In this document: in pieces, positions 1 to 5,240 of the stretch | Layout: the number at the start of each line of letters is the position of its first letter | Numbering within the stretch: position 1 is the first letter of the stretch | The notes under the pieces: generated by a model | Told to the model about the DNA's origin: nothing | The model's input: the letters and a program-made list of their open reading frames with translations, nothing else | Database searches by the model: none | DNA from: DATAEK01 sp036258055 | Lineage (GTDB): Bacteria > Acidobacteriota > Vicinamibacteria > Vicinamibacterales > 2-12-FULL-66-21 | Direction: 5' to 3' | Length of the DNA stretch: 5,240 nt | NCBI GenBank assembly: GCA_036258055.1 | Contig: DATAEK010000381.1 | Location: forward strand, 1 to 5,240 | Made by a program: the position numbers and the translations under genes

Positions 1-81
1 CGCCACCTGTTTGACGACGCCGATGCCGATCGGCCCGAGGCCGACGTGCATCACCTTGATAGGTCCTGAACCTGCTGCCAT
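1..81 (-). CDS. N-terminus of a Rossmann-fold NAD(P)-binding protein, dihydrodipicolinate reductase-like (partial)
   Basis: The minus strand reads 27 in-frame codons from an ATG at 81 to the left edge, where the gene runs out of the window. The peptide has a short Ala/Gly/Ser leader and then a hydrophobic beta strand, KVMHVGLGPIG. This contains the dinucleotide-binding signature G-x-G-x-x-G at residues 14-19. Such a motif right at the N-terminus is typical of NAD(P)-dependent oxidoreductases. The V-x-H-V-G-L-G-P-I-G form resembles dihydrodipicolinate reductase-like and diaminopentanoate dehydrogenase-like proteins, but 27 residues cannot decide the substrate. The start at 81 is preferred over Met11 (codon 51-49) because AGGAG lies 5 nt upstream of it. 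The gene diverges from the M1 peptidase gene. The start and Rossmann motif are seen directly; the family name is inference. Confidence 0.72.
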   Translation of the reverse strand, partial: MAAGSGPIKVMHVGLGPIGIGVVKQVA

Positions 82-86
82 GGATG

Positions 87-91
87 CTCCT
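87..91 (-). promoter_or_regulatory. Shine-Dalgarno site of the leftward gene
   Basis: On the minus strand AGGAG occupies 91-87, followed by a 5 nt spacer and the ATG at 81. It is the clearest ribosome binding site in the window, and it fixes the start of the leftward oxidoreductase gene. Confidence 0.7.
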
Positions 92-113
92 GAAGTATGA
101 GAACGATCCGTGG

Positions 114-119
114 ATTATA
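114..119 (-). promoter_or_regulatory. -10 promoter element (TATAAT) of the leftward gene
   Basis: The minus strand carries an exact TATAAT at 119-114, in otherwise very GC-rich DNA. Transcription would begin around 107-108, giving a leader of about 26 nt that contains the AGGAG at 91-87. No convincing TTGACA-like -35 hexamer is found 16-18 nt upstream (around 136-143), and there is no extended TG motif. The promoter call therefore rests on the -10 match and its position. Confidence 0.55.
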
Positions 120-150
120 CCCGTCGCACCGAGTCGATCGCAGCAGGCGC

Positions 151-270
151 GCTCCGCAGGAGCGGAGCGGGGCGAAGGGGTCCCCGCGAGCGACGGCGAG
201 CCGGGGCCCCCACCGCGCGGACTTTGCGCGGTGGGGTGGGATGGGGGGTCTGGCGGGCGAAGCCCCCCGG
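151..270. repeat. GC-rich intergenic element of nested inverted repeats
   Basis: Between the two divergent promoters, about 120 bp consists almost wholly of G/C-rich complementary arms. GCTCCGC (151-157) pairs with GCGGAGC (162-168) around a 4 nt loop. GGGGTCCCC (177-185) can pair with GGGGCCCC (203-210), leaving one bulged T; the loop holds GCGAGC twice (186-191 and 196-201). An 11 bp perfect stem lies at 208-236. GGGGGG (243-248) can pair with CCCCCC (263-268). Some of these stems share bases and would be alternatives to each other. The short reading frames across it have no recognisable protein features. The arrangement resembles dispersed REP-like intergenic elements. Whether it recurs elsewhere in the genome cannot be seen here. 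Confidence 0.5.
208..236. repeat. Perfect 11 bp inverted repeat with 7 nt loop
   Basis: CCCCACCGCGC at 208-218 and GCGCGGTGGGG at 226-236 are exact reverse complements, separated by GGACTTT. As RNA or single-stranded DNA this is a very stable hairpin. It is not followed by a T run on the plus strand, and it lies upstream of both flanking genes, so a classical terminator role is unlikely. It is the strongest stem of the larger intergenic element. Confidence 0.7.
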
Positions 271-281
271 TTTAGTTGGTG

Positions 282-287
282 TAGGAT
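282..287 (+). promoter_or_regulatory. Candidate -10 element of the peptidase operon, possibly giving a leaderless mRNA
   Basis: TAGGAT at 282-287 fits the TANNNT form of a -10 box and ends 6 nt before the GTG start at 294. This spacing would put the transcription start at or next to the start codon, giving a leaderless message. That agrees with the lack of a well-placed AGGAGG-like site. There is no clear -35 hexamer. Alternatives are a promoter slightly upstream using TTTAGT at 271-276, or the GGATGG segment (284-289) acting as a weak ribosome binding site. Confidence 0.35.
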
Positions 288-293
288 GGGCGC

Positions 294-2318
294 GTGCTCG
301 CGCGAACGGTGGCGATTGCGGCCCTCGTGGCGCTCGCCGGCGCCGGGCCGGGAGCGCAGCCGCCCGGATCGGTCGCGTCCACGCAGGCGGCCGCCCCCCG
401 ATCGCCGCGGAATGCCAGCTACGCGATCTCGGCCCGATTGGATCCGGCCAGCCGGACGCTGCAGGGGGACGAGCTCCTCACCTGGCGCAACCCGTCGTCG
501 GTGCCCGCCACCTCGCTGCGCTTTCACCTCTACTACAACGCCTGGCGCAATACCGCCTCGACGTGGCTGCGCGAACGCCGCCTGTCGGGCGACACCTCGG
601 CTGACGAGCGACCCGAACGGGACTGGGGCTGGATCGACCTCACCAGCGTGCGGCTGATCGGCGCCGGCGGGACGCCGACCGATCTCACCTCGCGCCTCCG
701 GTTCATCGCGCCCGACGACAGCAACGCCGACGATCGGACGGTGGCGGAGATTCCGCTGGATGCCCCGGTCGCCCCGGGACAGACGATCAACGTGCAGATT
801 GCGTGGTCCTCGCGCGTGCCGCGGACGTTCGCCCGCACCGGCACCATCGGCCAGTACTACTTCGTCGCGCAGTGGTTCCCGAAAATCGGCGTGCTCGAAG
901 ACGACGGGTGGAACTGCCACCAGTTCCATGCCGCGACGGAGTTCTTCTCGGACTTCGGCGTCTACGACGTCCGGCTGACGGTGCCCCGGGGATGGATCGT
1001 CGGCGCCACCGGCCAGGAGCGCAGCCGGCGCGACGAGGCGGACGGAACGACGACGCACCAGTACTACGCTGAGGACGTGCACGATTTCGCCTGGACCACG
1101 AGCCCGGACTACGTCGAGCGGACCGCGACGTTCGAGCACCCGAGGCTCCCGCCGGTGGCGATCCGGCTGCTGCTGCAGCCCGAGCACGTGGGTCAGGCCG
1201 AGCGGCACTTCAACGCCACGCGCGCGGCGCTCCGCTACTACGGCGAGTGGTTCGGCGCTTACCCCTACGGCTACATCACGGTGATCGATCCCGCCTGGCA
1301 GAGCGGTGCCGGCGGCATGGAGTACCCGACGCTCTTCACCGCGGGCACGCGCTGGCTGGCGCCACGCGGCGTCACCACGCCGGAAGGGGTCACGGTCCAC
1401 GAAGCCGGCCATCAATTCTGGTACGGCATCGTCGCCAGCAACGAGTTCGAGCGGGCGTGGATGGACGAAGGGTTCAATACCTTCTCGACCGCGCGTACGA
1501 TCGAGCAGGTGTTCGAGCCAAACTACCTCTCGAAGCGCTACTTCGGCGGCTTCGTGCCGTGGGTGTTCGGCGACGTGCCGCTGACCCGTGCCGTCGACGG
1601 CAACCGGTTGAGCGGGTATCGGGCGGCGGCCCGCTCCGATGCGGAGGACACGCCCTCCTGGCGGTACTGGCCGGGCAGCGCCGGGGCCATCACCTACAAC
1701 AAGACCGCGCTCTGGCTGCACACGCTCGAGCGGCTGCTCGGGTGGGACACGCTGCAGAAGATCCTGAACGTCTACTTCTCGCGCTGGGCGTTCAAGCATC
1801 CGAAGCCGGAGGATTTCTTCGCGGTGGCCAACGAGATCAGCGGACGCGACCTGACCTGGTTCTTCGATCAGGTCTACCGGAGCTCGAACGTCTTCGACTA
1901 CGGCGTCGACACCTTCACCAGCGAGCGCGCGCCGGCGCTGGGCTACTCCGGCGACGGCGGTCAGCGCCGGTTCGTGAGCTCGGAGTCCACGTCCGGCCCC
2001 TACCGCACGACGGTCGTGGCGCGGCGCTACGGCGAAGCCATCTTCCCGGTGGACATTCGGGTAGTGTTCGAGAACGGCGAGGACGTCCGCTGGCAGTGGG
2101 ACGGGCGCGATCGGTGGAAGCTGTTCGAGATCGAAAGGCCAGTCCGCGCCCGATCGGTGCAGGTCGATCCGGATCGGGTGCTCCTGCTCGACGTCAACTA
2201 CACCAACAACTCCGCGGTGCTCACGACCGATACCGCGCACGCGGCTGCGCGCAAGTGGTCGCTCGCGTGGCTGATCTGGCTGCAGGATCACCTGCTCACC
2301 TACGGGTTTTTCGTTTGA
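294..2318 (+). CDS. Secreted M1-family zinc metallopeptidase (aminopeptidase N-like)
   Basis: This 674-residue protein should hydrolyse peptides outside the cytoplasm, probably as an aminopeptidase. An N-terminal export signal is visible: Arg4, a hydrophobic stretch at 6-17, and likely cleavage near GPGA/QP (21/22). An N-terminal beta domain spans about 40-250 and includes AQWFPK near 192-197. The catalytic domain carries a GAMEN-like substrate loop, GGMEYP (340-345). The zinc site is HEAGH (369-373) with the third ligand Glu392 in WMDEGFN, exactly the H-E-x-x-H-x18-E spacing of M1 enzymes. Tyr468 in TYNK is the probable transition-state tyrosine. A beta-rich C-terminal region (about 525-650) replaces the long helical domain of classical aminopeptidase N, which is usually much longer. 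The GTG at 294 is chosen because TAG lies in frame at 282-284 and the signal peptide begins there. It is the first gene of a likely operon. The family is firm; the substrate is unknown. Confidence 0.94.
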   Translation: MLARTVAIAALVALAGAGPGAQPPGSVASTQAAAPRSPRNASYAISARLDPASRTLQGDELLTWRNPSSVPATSLRFHLYYNAWRNTASTWLRERRLSGDTSADERPERDWGWIDLTSVRLIGAGGTPTDLTSRLRFIAPDDSNADDRTVAEIPLDAPVAPGQTINVQIAWSSRVPRTFARTGTIGQYYFVAQWFPKIGVLEDDGWNCHQFHAATEFFSDFGVYDVRLTVPRGWIVGATGQERSRRDEADGTTTHQYYAEDVHDFAWTTSPDYVERTATFEHPRLPPVAIRLLLQPEHVGQAERHFNATRAALRYYGEWFGAYPYGYITVIDPAWQSGAGGMEYPTLFTAGTRWLAPRGVTTPEGVTVHEAGHQFWYGIVASNEFERAWMDEGFNTFSTARTIEQVFEPNYLSKRYFGGFVPWVFGDVPLTRAVDGNRLSGYRAAARSDAEDTPSWRYWPGSAGAITYNKTALWLHTLERLLGWDTLQKILNVYFSRWAFKHPKPEDFFAVANEISGRDLTWFFDQVYRSSNVFDYGVDTFTSERAPALGYSGDGGQRRFVSSESTSGPYRTTVVARRYGEAIFPVDIRVVFENGEDVRWQWDGRDRWKLFEIERPVRARSVQVDPDRVLLLDVNYTNNSAVLTTDTAHAAARKWSLAWLIWLQDHLLTYGFFV

Positions 2319-3343
2319 CGAACAGCGTCGGCGCCGCGCTTCGGGAGGGGATCCGGCGGGTCAACGGCGCGCCCGCGATTCTGTGCGGCATGTTCGCGCT
2401 GACGCTGCTGGTCGCGCTGCCGCTGTCGTTCGCGCTGCGCGGCATGATCGAAGATCACCTCGGCCACAGCCTCGCGGCGGAACGCGCGGCGGGATCGGTC
2501 AACTACGACTGGTGGCAGGAATTCTCGGCGCAGGCGAGCGGCCTGGGCACGACCTTCGTGCCGTCGATCATCGGCTTCGGCGCCGTGCTCGACAATCTGA
2601 GCGGGCTTCTCGACAATCAGCCCCTGGCCACGACCATTGCCGGGGCCACCACCGCGTGGCTGGTCCTCTGGTCGTTTCTCTCGGGCGGGGTGCTCGACCG
2701 CTACGCGCGCGGACGGCCGACCCGCGCCCAGGGATTCTTCGCCGCGTGCGGCGTGCACTTCTGGCGGTTCCTTCGTCTCGGAATCGTTGCATTCGTGGTC
2801 TACGATTTGTTGTTTGTATGGGTGCATCCGTTCATCTTCGAAACCCTGTACGAAAGGCTCACCCGGGATCTCACGGTCGAACGGGCGGCGTTCGTGATCA
2901 GGGTTGCCTGTTACCTTTTCTTCGGCGCGCTGCTGCTGCTGACGAACCTGATCTTCGACTACGCGAGGATCCGGCTGGTCGTCGAGGACCGGCGCAGCGC
3001 GCTCGCGGCGCTCACGGCCGGTCTCCGGTTCGTCCGCCGGCAGCCGGGGACGGTGCTGCTGTACCTTGCGAACGCACTCATCTTTCTCGTGCTGGTGCTG
3101 ATTTACGCTGTGGCTGCGCCGGGCGCGCCCGGCTCGGGACTTTCGATGTGGCTCGTGCTGGGGCTCGGCGAGTTGTATATCCTTGGCCGGCACTACGTGA
3201 AGCTGCTCTTCTACGCCTCGGAAACGGCGTTCTTCCAGGGTGCGCTGGCACACGCGTCGTACACGGCGGCACCGGCCGTCGTGTGGCCCGACTCTCCGGC
3301 CGCCGAAGCCATCGCCAACGCTGACCTTTCGAACGTGGGATGA
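2315..3343 (+). CDS. Polytopic membrane protein of unknown function, about six transmembrane segments
   Basis: I do not recognise a named family. The 342-residue product has hydrophobic segments at about 21-43, 104-125, 152-172, 192-214, 246-268 and 276-297. A soluble loop at 44-100 lies between the first two and contains NYDWWQEFSAQ (63-73). A basic loop DYARIRLVVEDRRS (215-228) follows the fourth segment; such a loop recalls six-helix membrane proteins of the DUF4013/DUF975 sort, which is only an impression. There is no signal for transport, protease or kinase chemistry. The start is taken as TTG 2315, which overlaps the peptidase stop (TTGA). The next in-frame start, ATG 2390 (Met26), would cut into the first membrane helix. 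The end overlaps the next gene as ATGA, so it is the middle cistron of a coupled operon. It may sit in the inner membrane as a partner of the exported peptidase; that is inference. Confidence 0.85.
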   Translation: MTNSVGAALREGIRRVNGAPAILCGMFALTLLVALPLSFALRGMIEDHLGHSLAAERAAGSVNYDWWQEFSAQASGLGTTFVPSIIGFGAVLDNLSGLLDNQPLATTIAGATTAWLVLWSFLSGGVLDRYARGRPTRAQGFFAACGVHFWRFLRLGIVAFVVYDLLFVWVHPFIFETLYERLTRDLTVERAAFVIRVACYLFFGALLLLTNLIFDYARIRLVVEDRRSALAALTAGLRFVRRQPGTVLLYLANALIFLVLVLIYAVAAPGAPGSGLSMWLVLGLGELYILGRHYVKLLFYASETAFFQGALAHASYTAAPAVVWPDSPAAEAIANADLSNVG

Positions 3344-4395
3344 CCAACATATCCGCAGCCCTCTCGCGGACCTTCAGGCAGGCGCGGATCCTCATCGTGG
3401 ACGATGAGGCCGCGAACGTGGACCTGCTCAGGCGGGTCCTCGAGCGCGCGGGCTTCTCCCGCATCGACAGCACCTGCGATCCGCGCGAGGCCTCGGATCT
3501 GTTCGTCAGGCACCAGCCAGACCTGATCCTGCTCGACCTGCACATGCCGCACATGGACGGCCTGGCGGTCATGGACAACCTGAACCAGCTGGCGGACGCC
3601 AGCTACCTTCCGATCCTGATGCTGACCGGCGACATGACGCCCGAAGCCAGACGCGAGGCGCTCTCCAGGGGCGCGAAGGACTTCGTGAACAAGCCCTTCC
3701 ACTCGGACGAGGTCCTGCTCCGGATCCGCACGCTGCTCGAAACCCGGTTCCTGTACCTCCAGATTCAGAGCCAGAACCAGGTGCTCGAGGCCAAGGTCGC
3801 GGAACGCACGCTCGAGCTCGAGTCGGCGCAGATCGAGATCATCGAACGGCTGGCGCGGGCGGCGGAGTTCCGCGACGACAATACCGGCCAGCACACCGAG
3901 CGCGTCGGGCAGATGGCCGCCGTCATCGCTCGCGAGATCGGCCTGCCGGATACGCAGGTCTCACTCATTCGCCGCGCGGCCCCGCTTCACGACGTCGGGA
4001 AGATTGGCATCCCCGACTCGATCCTGCTCAAGCTCGGAAAGCTGACCGACGACGAGTTCACGCTGGTGAAGACGCACACCACGATCGGCGCCCGCATCCT
4101 GTCGGGCAGCCACTTCAGTCTGCTGCAGCTCGCGGAAGAGATCGCGTTCACGCACCACGAGTCCTGGGACGGCAACGGCTACGAAGGCATGGTGCGCGAG
4201 TCCATCCCGCTCGCCGGCCGCATCGTCGCCGTCGCCGACGTCTTCGATGCGCTGACGCAGAAGCGGCCGTACAAAGCCGCGTGGCCGATCACCGACGCAA
4301 TTGCCGAAATCGATCGCCAGCGCGGCCGTCAGTTCGATCCCACGATCGGCGACGCCTTCCTGCGTGTGGTCGAGCGATCCCCGGTTCAGTCCTGA
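3340..4395 (+). CDS. Response regulator with HD-GYP cyclic-di-GMP phosphodiesterase domain (RpfG-like)
   Basis: This 351-residue cytoplasmic protein joins a receiver domain to an HD-GYP output, the RpfG plan, in which phosphorylation controls breakdown of the second messenger c-di-GMP. The receiver (about 15-130) has the acidic pair Asp21/Asp22, phosphoacceptor Asp66 in LLDLHMP, Thr96 and Lys118 in NKPF. A charged heptad-like helix (about 134-170) links to the HD domain. There the metal-binding residues are present: His185 in GQHTERV, HDVGK (217-221), His246, HHE (272-274) and Asp300 in VADVFDA. The RPYK and FDP motifs near 309-312 and 332-334 also fit. The signature GYP reads GYE (280-282), and the following loop is one residue shorter than usual, so activity is likely but not certain. 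The start ATG overlaps the upstream stop (ATGA), implying coupled translation. No partner kinase is visible. Confidence 0.93.
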   Translation: MTNISAALSRTFRQARILIVDDEAANVDLLRRVLERAGFSRIDSTCDPREASDLFVRHQPDLILLDLHMPHMDGLAVMDNLNQLADASYLPILMLTGDMTPEARREALSRGAKDFVNKPFHSDEVLLRIRTLLETRFLYLQIQSQNQVLEAKVAERTLELESAQIEIIERLARAAEFRDDNTGQHTERVGQMAAVIAREIGLPDTQVSLIRRAAPLHDVGKIGIPDSILLKLGKLTDDEFTLVKTHTTIGARILSGSHFSLLQLAEEIAFTHHESWDGNGYEGMVRESIPLAGRIVAVADVFDALTQKRPYKAAWPITDAIAEIDRQRGRQFDPTIGDAFLRVVERSPVQS

Positions 4396-4424
4396 CCGGA
4401 GCGCTTCGCCCCGCCGGACTCCCC

Positions 4425-4454
4425 ATCGCGCAGCCCCGGTGTGAGAGGCGCGAT
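4425..4454. repeat. 7 bp inverted repeat just upstream of the NadE -10 element
   Basis: ATCGCGC (4425-4431) and GCGCGAT (4448-4454) are exact reverse complements separated by 16 nt. The right arm ends 2 nt before the TATAGT at 4457. This position would suit a repressor operator, but a 7 bp match in GC-rich DNA can arise by chance. No T tract follows, so it is not a convincing terminator for the upstream operon. Confidence 0.25.
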
Positions 4455-4456
4455 AG

Positions 4457-4462
4457 TATAGT
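4457..4462 (+). promoter_or_regulatory. Candidate -10 element of the NAD synthetase gene
   Basis: TATAGT at 4457-4462 differs from TATAAT at one base and stands out in a GC-rich gap. It ends 7 nt before the ATG at 4470, which would place the transcription start at or beside the start codon. No AGGAGG-like site lies between, consistent with a leaderless mRNA. No -35 match is seen 16-18 nt upstream. The site suggests NadE is transcribed independently of the upstream operon. Confidence 0.45.
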
Positions 4463-4469
4463 CAGCGAT

Positions 4470-5240
4470 ATGGCAACACGTGTGCAGCAGATTGCGGAGT
4501 GGCTTCAACATCGGGCGACGGAAGCGGGCGCCCGCGGGTTCGTCGTCGGTCTCAGCGGCGGCGTCGATTCGGCGATCGTCGCGCGCCTGTGCCAGATCGC
4601 GGCGCCGGGACGCGTGGTCGGTGTGATCATGCCGTGCCACAGCGACCCGCACGACGAGCAGGACGCGCGGCTGCTCGCTGATCACTTCGCGATTCCCGCC
4701 ATCCGCGTGGATCTCGAAGGCGCTTACGATCGGCTGGTCGGCGATCTACGGACCGCGCTCGGACAGCTCCCGCCCGAGAACGCGCCGGAACCGGCCACCG
4801 ACGGGACCGACATCAAGGCCCGGGTGCCTATCGCCAACGTCAAGCCGCGCCTGCGGATGACGACGCTCTATTTCGTGGCGAACTCGCTGAACTATCTGGT
4901 CGCCGGCACGGGGAACCGCAGCGAGCTGACCATCGGGTACTTCACGAAGTACGGCGACGGCGGCGTCGATCTGCTGCCGATCGGCAACCTGCTCAAGAGC
5001 GATGTCCGGGCGATGGCCCGCGAGCTCGGAGTCCCGAAACCGATCATCGAGAAGCCGCCGAGCGCCGGACTCTGGGTCGGTCAGACCGACGAAGACGAGA
5101 TGGGGTTCAGCTATGCGGACCTGGAGAAGTACCTCACGCAGGGACCGGAAGTGGTGGCGCCGGCGCTGGCGCTCCGGCTGGAACGCATGATCCGCGCAAC
5201 CGAACACAAACGGGCGGGCGCACCCGTCGCCGACGTCTGA
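4470..5240 (+). CDS. nadE: Ammonia-dependent NAD+ synthetase
   Basis: NadE makes NAD+ in the cytoplasm by amidating deamido-NAD+ with ammonia and ATP, the last step of NAD biosynthesis. The 256-residue product has the ATP-pyrophosphatase P-loop SGGVDS (29-34). It also has the GTGNRSE (146-152) and GYFTKYGDG (156-164) segments of the synthetase core, LLPIGNLLK (168-176), KPPSAGLW (195-202) with GQTDEDEMG (204-212), and a C-terminal EHKR (245-248). The length suits the single-domain ammonia-dependent form (EC 6.3.1.5). No nitrilase-type glutaminase domain is attached, so nitrogen should come from free ammonia or a separate protein. The ATG at 4470 puts the P-loop at the usual distance from the N-terminus; the same frame stays open upstream but there overlaps the HD-GYP gene. 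A 74 bp gap with its own -10 element separates it from the upstream operon. The stop codon is the last triplet of the window, so the gene is complete. Confidence 0.95.
   Translation: MATRVQQIAEWLQHRATEAGARGFVVGLSGGVDSAIVARLCQIAAPGRVVGVIMPCHSDPHDEQDARLLADHFAIPAIRVDLEGAYDRLVGDLRTALGQLPPENAPEPATDGTDIKARVPIANVKPRLRMTTLYFVANSLNYLVAGTGNRSELTIGYFTKYGDGGVDLLPIGNLLKSDVRAMARELGVPKPIIEKPPSAGLWVGQTDEDEMGFSYADLEKYLTQGPEVVAPALALRLERMIRATEHKRAGAPVADV

Noticed and set aside
208..236. The 11 bp hairpin as a rho-independent terminator
   Set aside because: There is no T run on either side, and both neighbouring genes point away from it, so no transcript within this window ends there.
84..657. Short plus-strand reading frames starting in the intergenic region (84-275, 97-657, 110-604)
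   Set aside because: They run through the hairpin element and, for the longer two, into the peptidase gene out of frame. Products are Arg/Pro-rich without domains.
51..2291. 746-codon open reading frame on the minus strand, opposite the M1 peptidase
   Set aside because: It is an Arg/Ala/Gly/Pro-rich translation with no recognisable motif, antisense to a gene with intact catalytic residues. Long stop-free antisense frames are expected in very GC-rich coding DNA. It also overlaps the divergent gene start at 81 in another frame.
1247..2314. Upstream extension of the membrane protein reading frame inside the peptidase gene
   Set aside because: This portion is a frame-shifted, arginine-rich shadow of the peptidase. 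Membrane-protein character begins only after the TTG at 2315, so it is not a fusion.
2300..3253. 317-codon minus-strand reading frame opposite the membrane protein
   Set aside because: Composition is low-complexity Arg/Glu/Gln-rich, as expected of antisense to hydrophobic GC-rich codons. It has no motif or start signal.
3211..3894. 227-codon minus-strand reading frame opposite the response regulator
   Set aside because: It is antisense to conserved receiver and HD-domain residues and shows no independent features.
4281..4469. Extension of NAD synthetase upstream to 4281
   Set aside because: The extra sequence overlaps the HD-GYP gene in another frame, is Arg/Pro-rich and has no glutaminase motif. 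The ATG at 4470 gives the usual NadE N-terminus.

Overview
The window is very GC-rich, densely coding bacterial DNA. All four genes that can be read in full lie on the plus strand, and the start of a fifth gene diverges at the left edge. Gene content and style suggest a soil or sediment Acidobacteriota, possibly of the Vicinamibacter type. The hints are a secreted M1 metallopeptidase with AQWFPK and GWNCHQFH segments, a GC-rich hairpin-forming intergenic element, and an RpfG-like REC/HD-GYP regulator. This placement rests on recollection of similar sequences and is an inference, not a search result.

Layout. Positions 1-81 (minus strand) hold the first 27 codons of a Rossmann-fold NAD(P)-binding protein, resembling the dihydrodipicolinate reductase superfamily, with a good Shine-Dalgarno site and a perfect TATAAT box. 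Positions 82-293 are a divergent intergenic region. Between the two promoters it carries about 120 bp of G/C-rich nested inverted repeats. Positions 294-2318 encode a secreted M1-family zinc metallopeptidase. Positions 2315-3343 encode an uncharacterised membrane protein with about six transmembrane segments, starting at a TTG that overlaps the peptidase stop. Positions 3340-4395 encode a response regulator with an HD-GYP cyclic-di-GMP phosphodiesterase domain, starting at an ATGA overlap. After a 74 bp gap, 4470-5240 encodes ammonia-dependent NAD+ synthetase (NadE), ending exactly at the window edge.

How the genes relate. The peptidase, membrane protein and REC/HD-GYP genes overlap end to start by four bases each, so they are very probably one translationally coupled transcript. 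This suggests an envelope-associated function: extracytoplasmic peptide hydrolysis, an integral membrane partner and a c-di-GMP output. No sensor kinase is visible. NadE is housekeeping and appears to have its own promoter, possibly giving a leaderless mRNA. A similar TANNNT-then-start arrangement precedes the peptidase gene.

No RNA genes, insertion sequences, CRISPR arrays or clear rho-independent terminators (hairpin plus T tract) were seen. The most unusual points are the structured intergenic element, the three-gene peptidase/membrane/c-di-GMP operon with an unrecognised membrane protein, and an HD-GYP domain whose GYP signature reads GYE with one residue missing.
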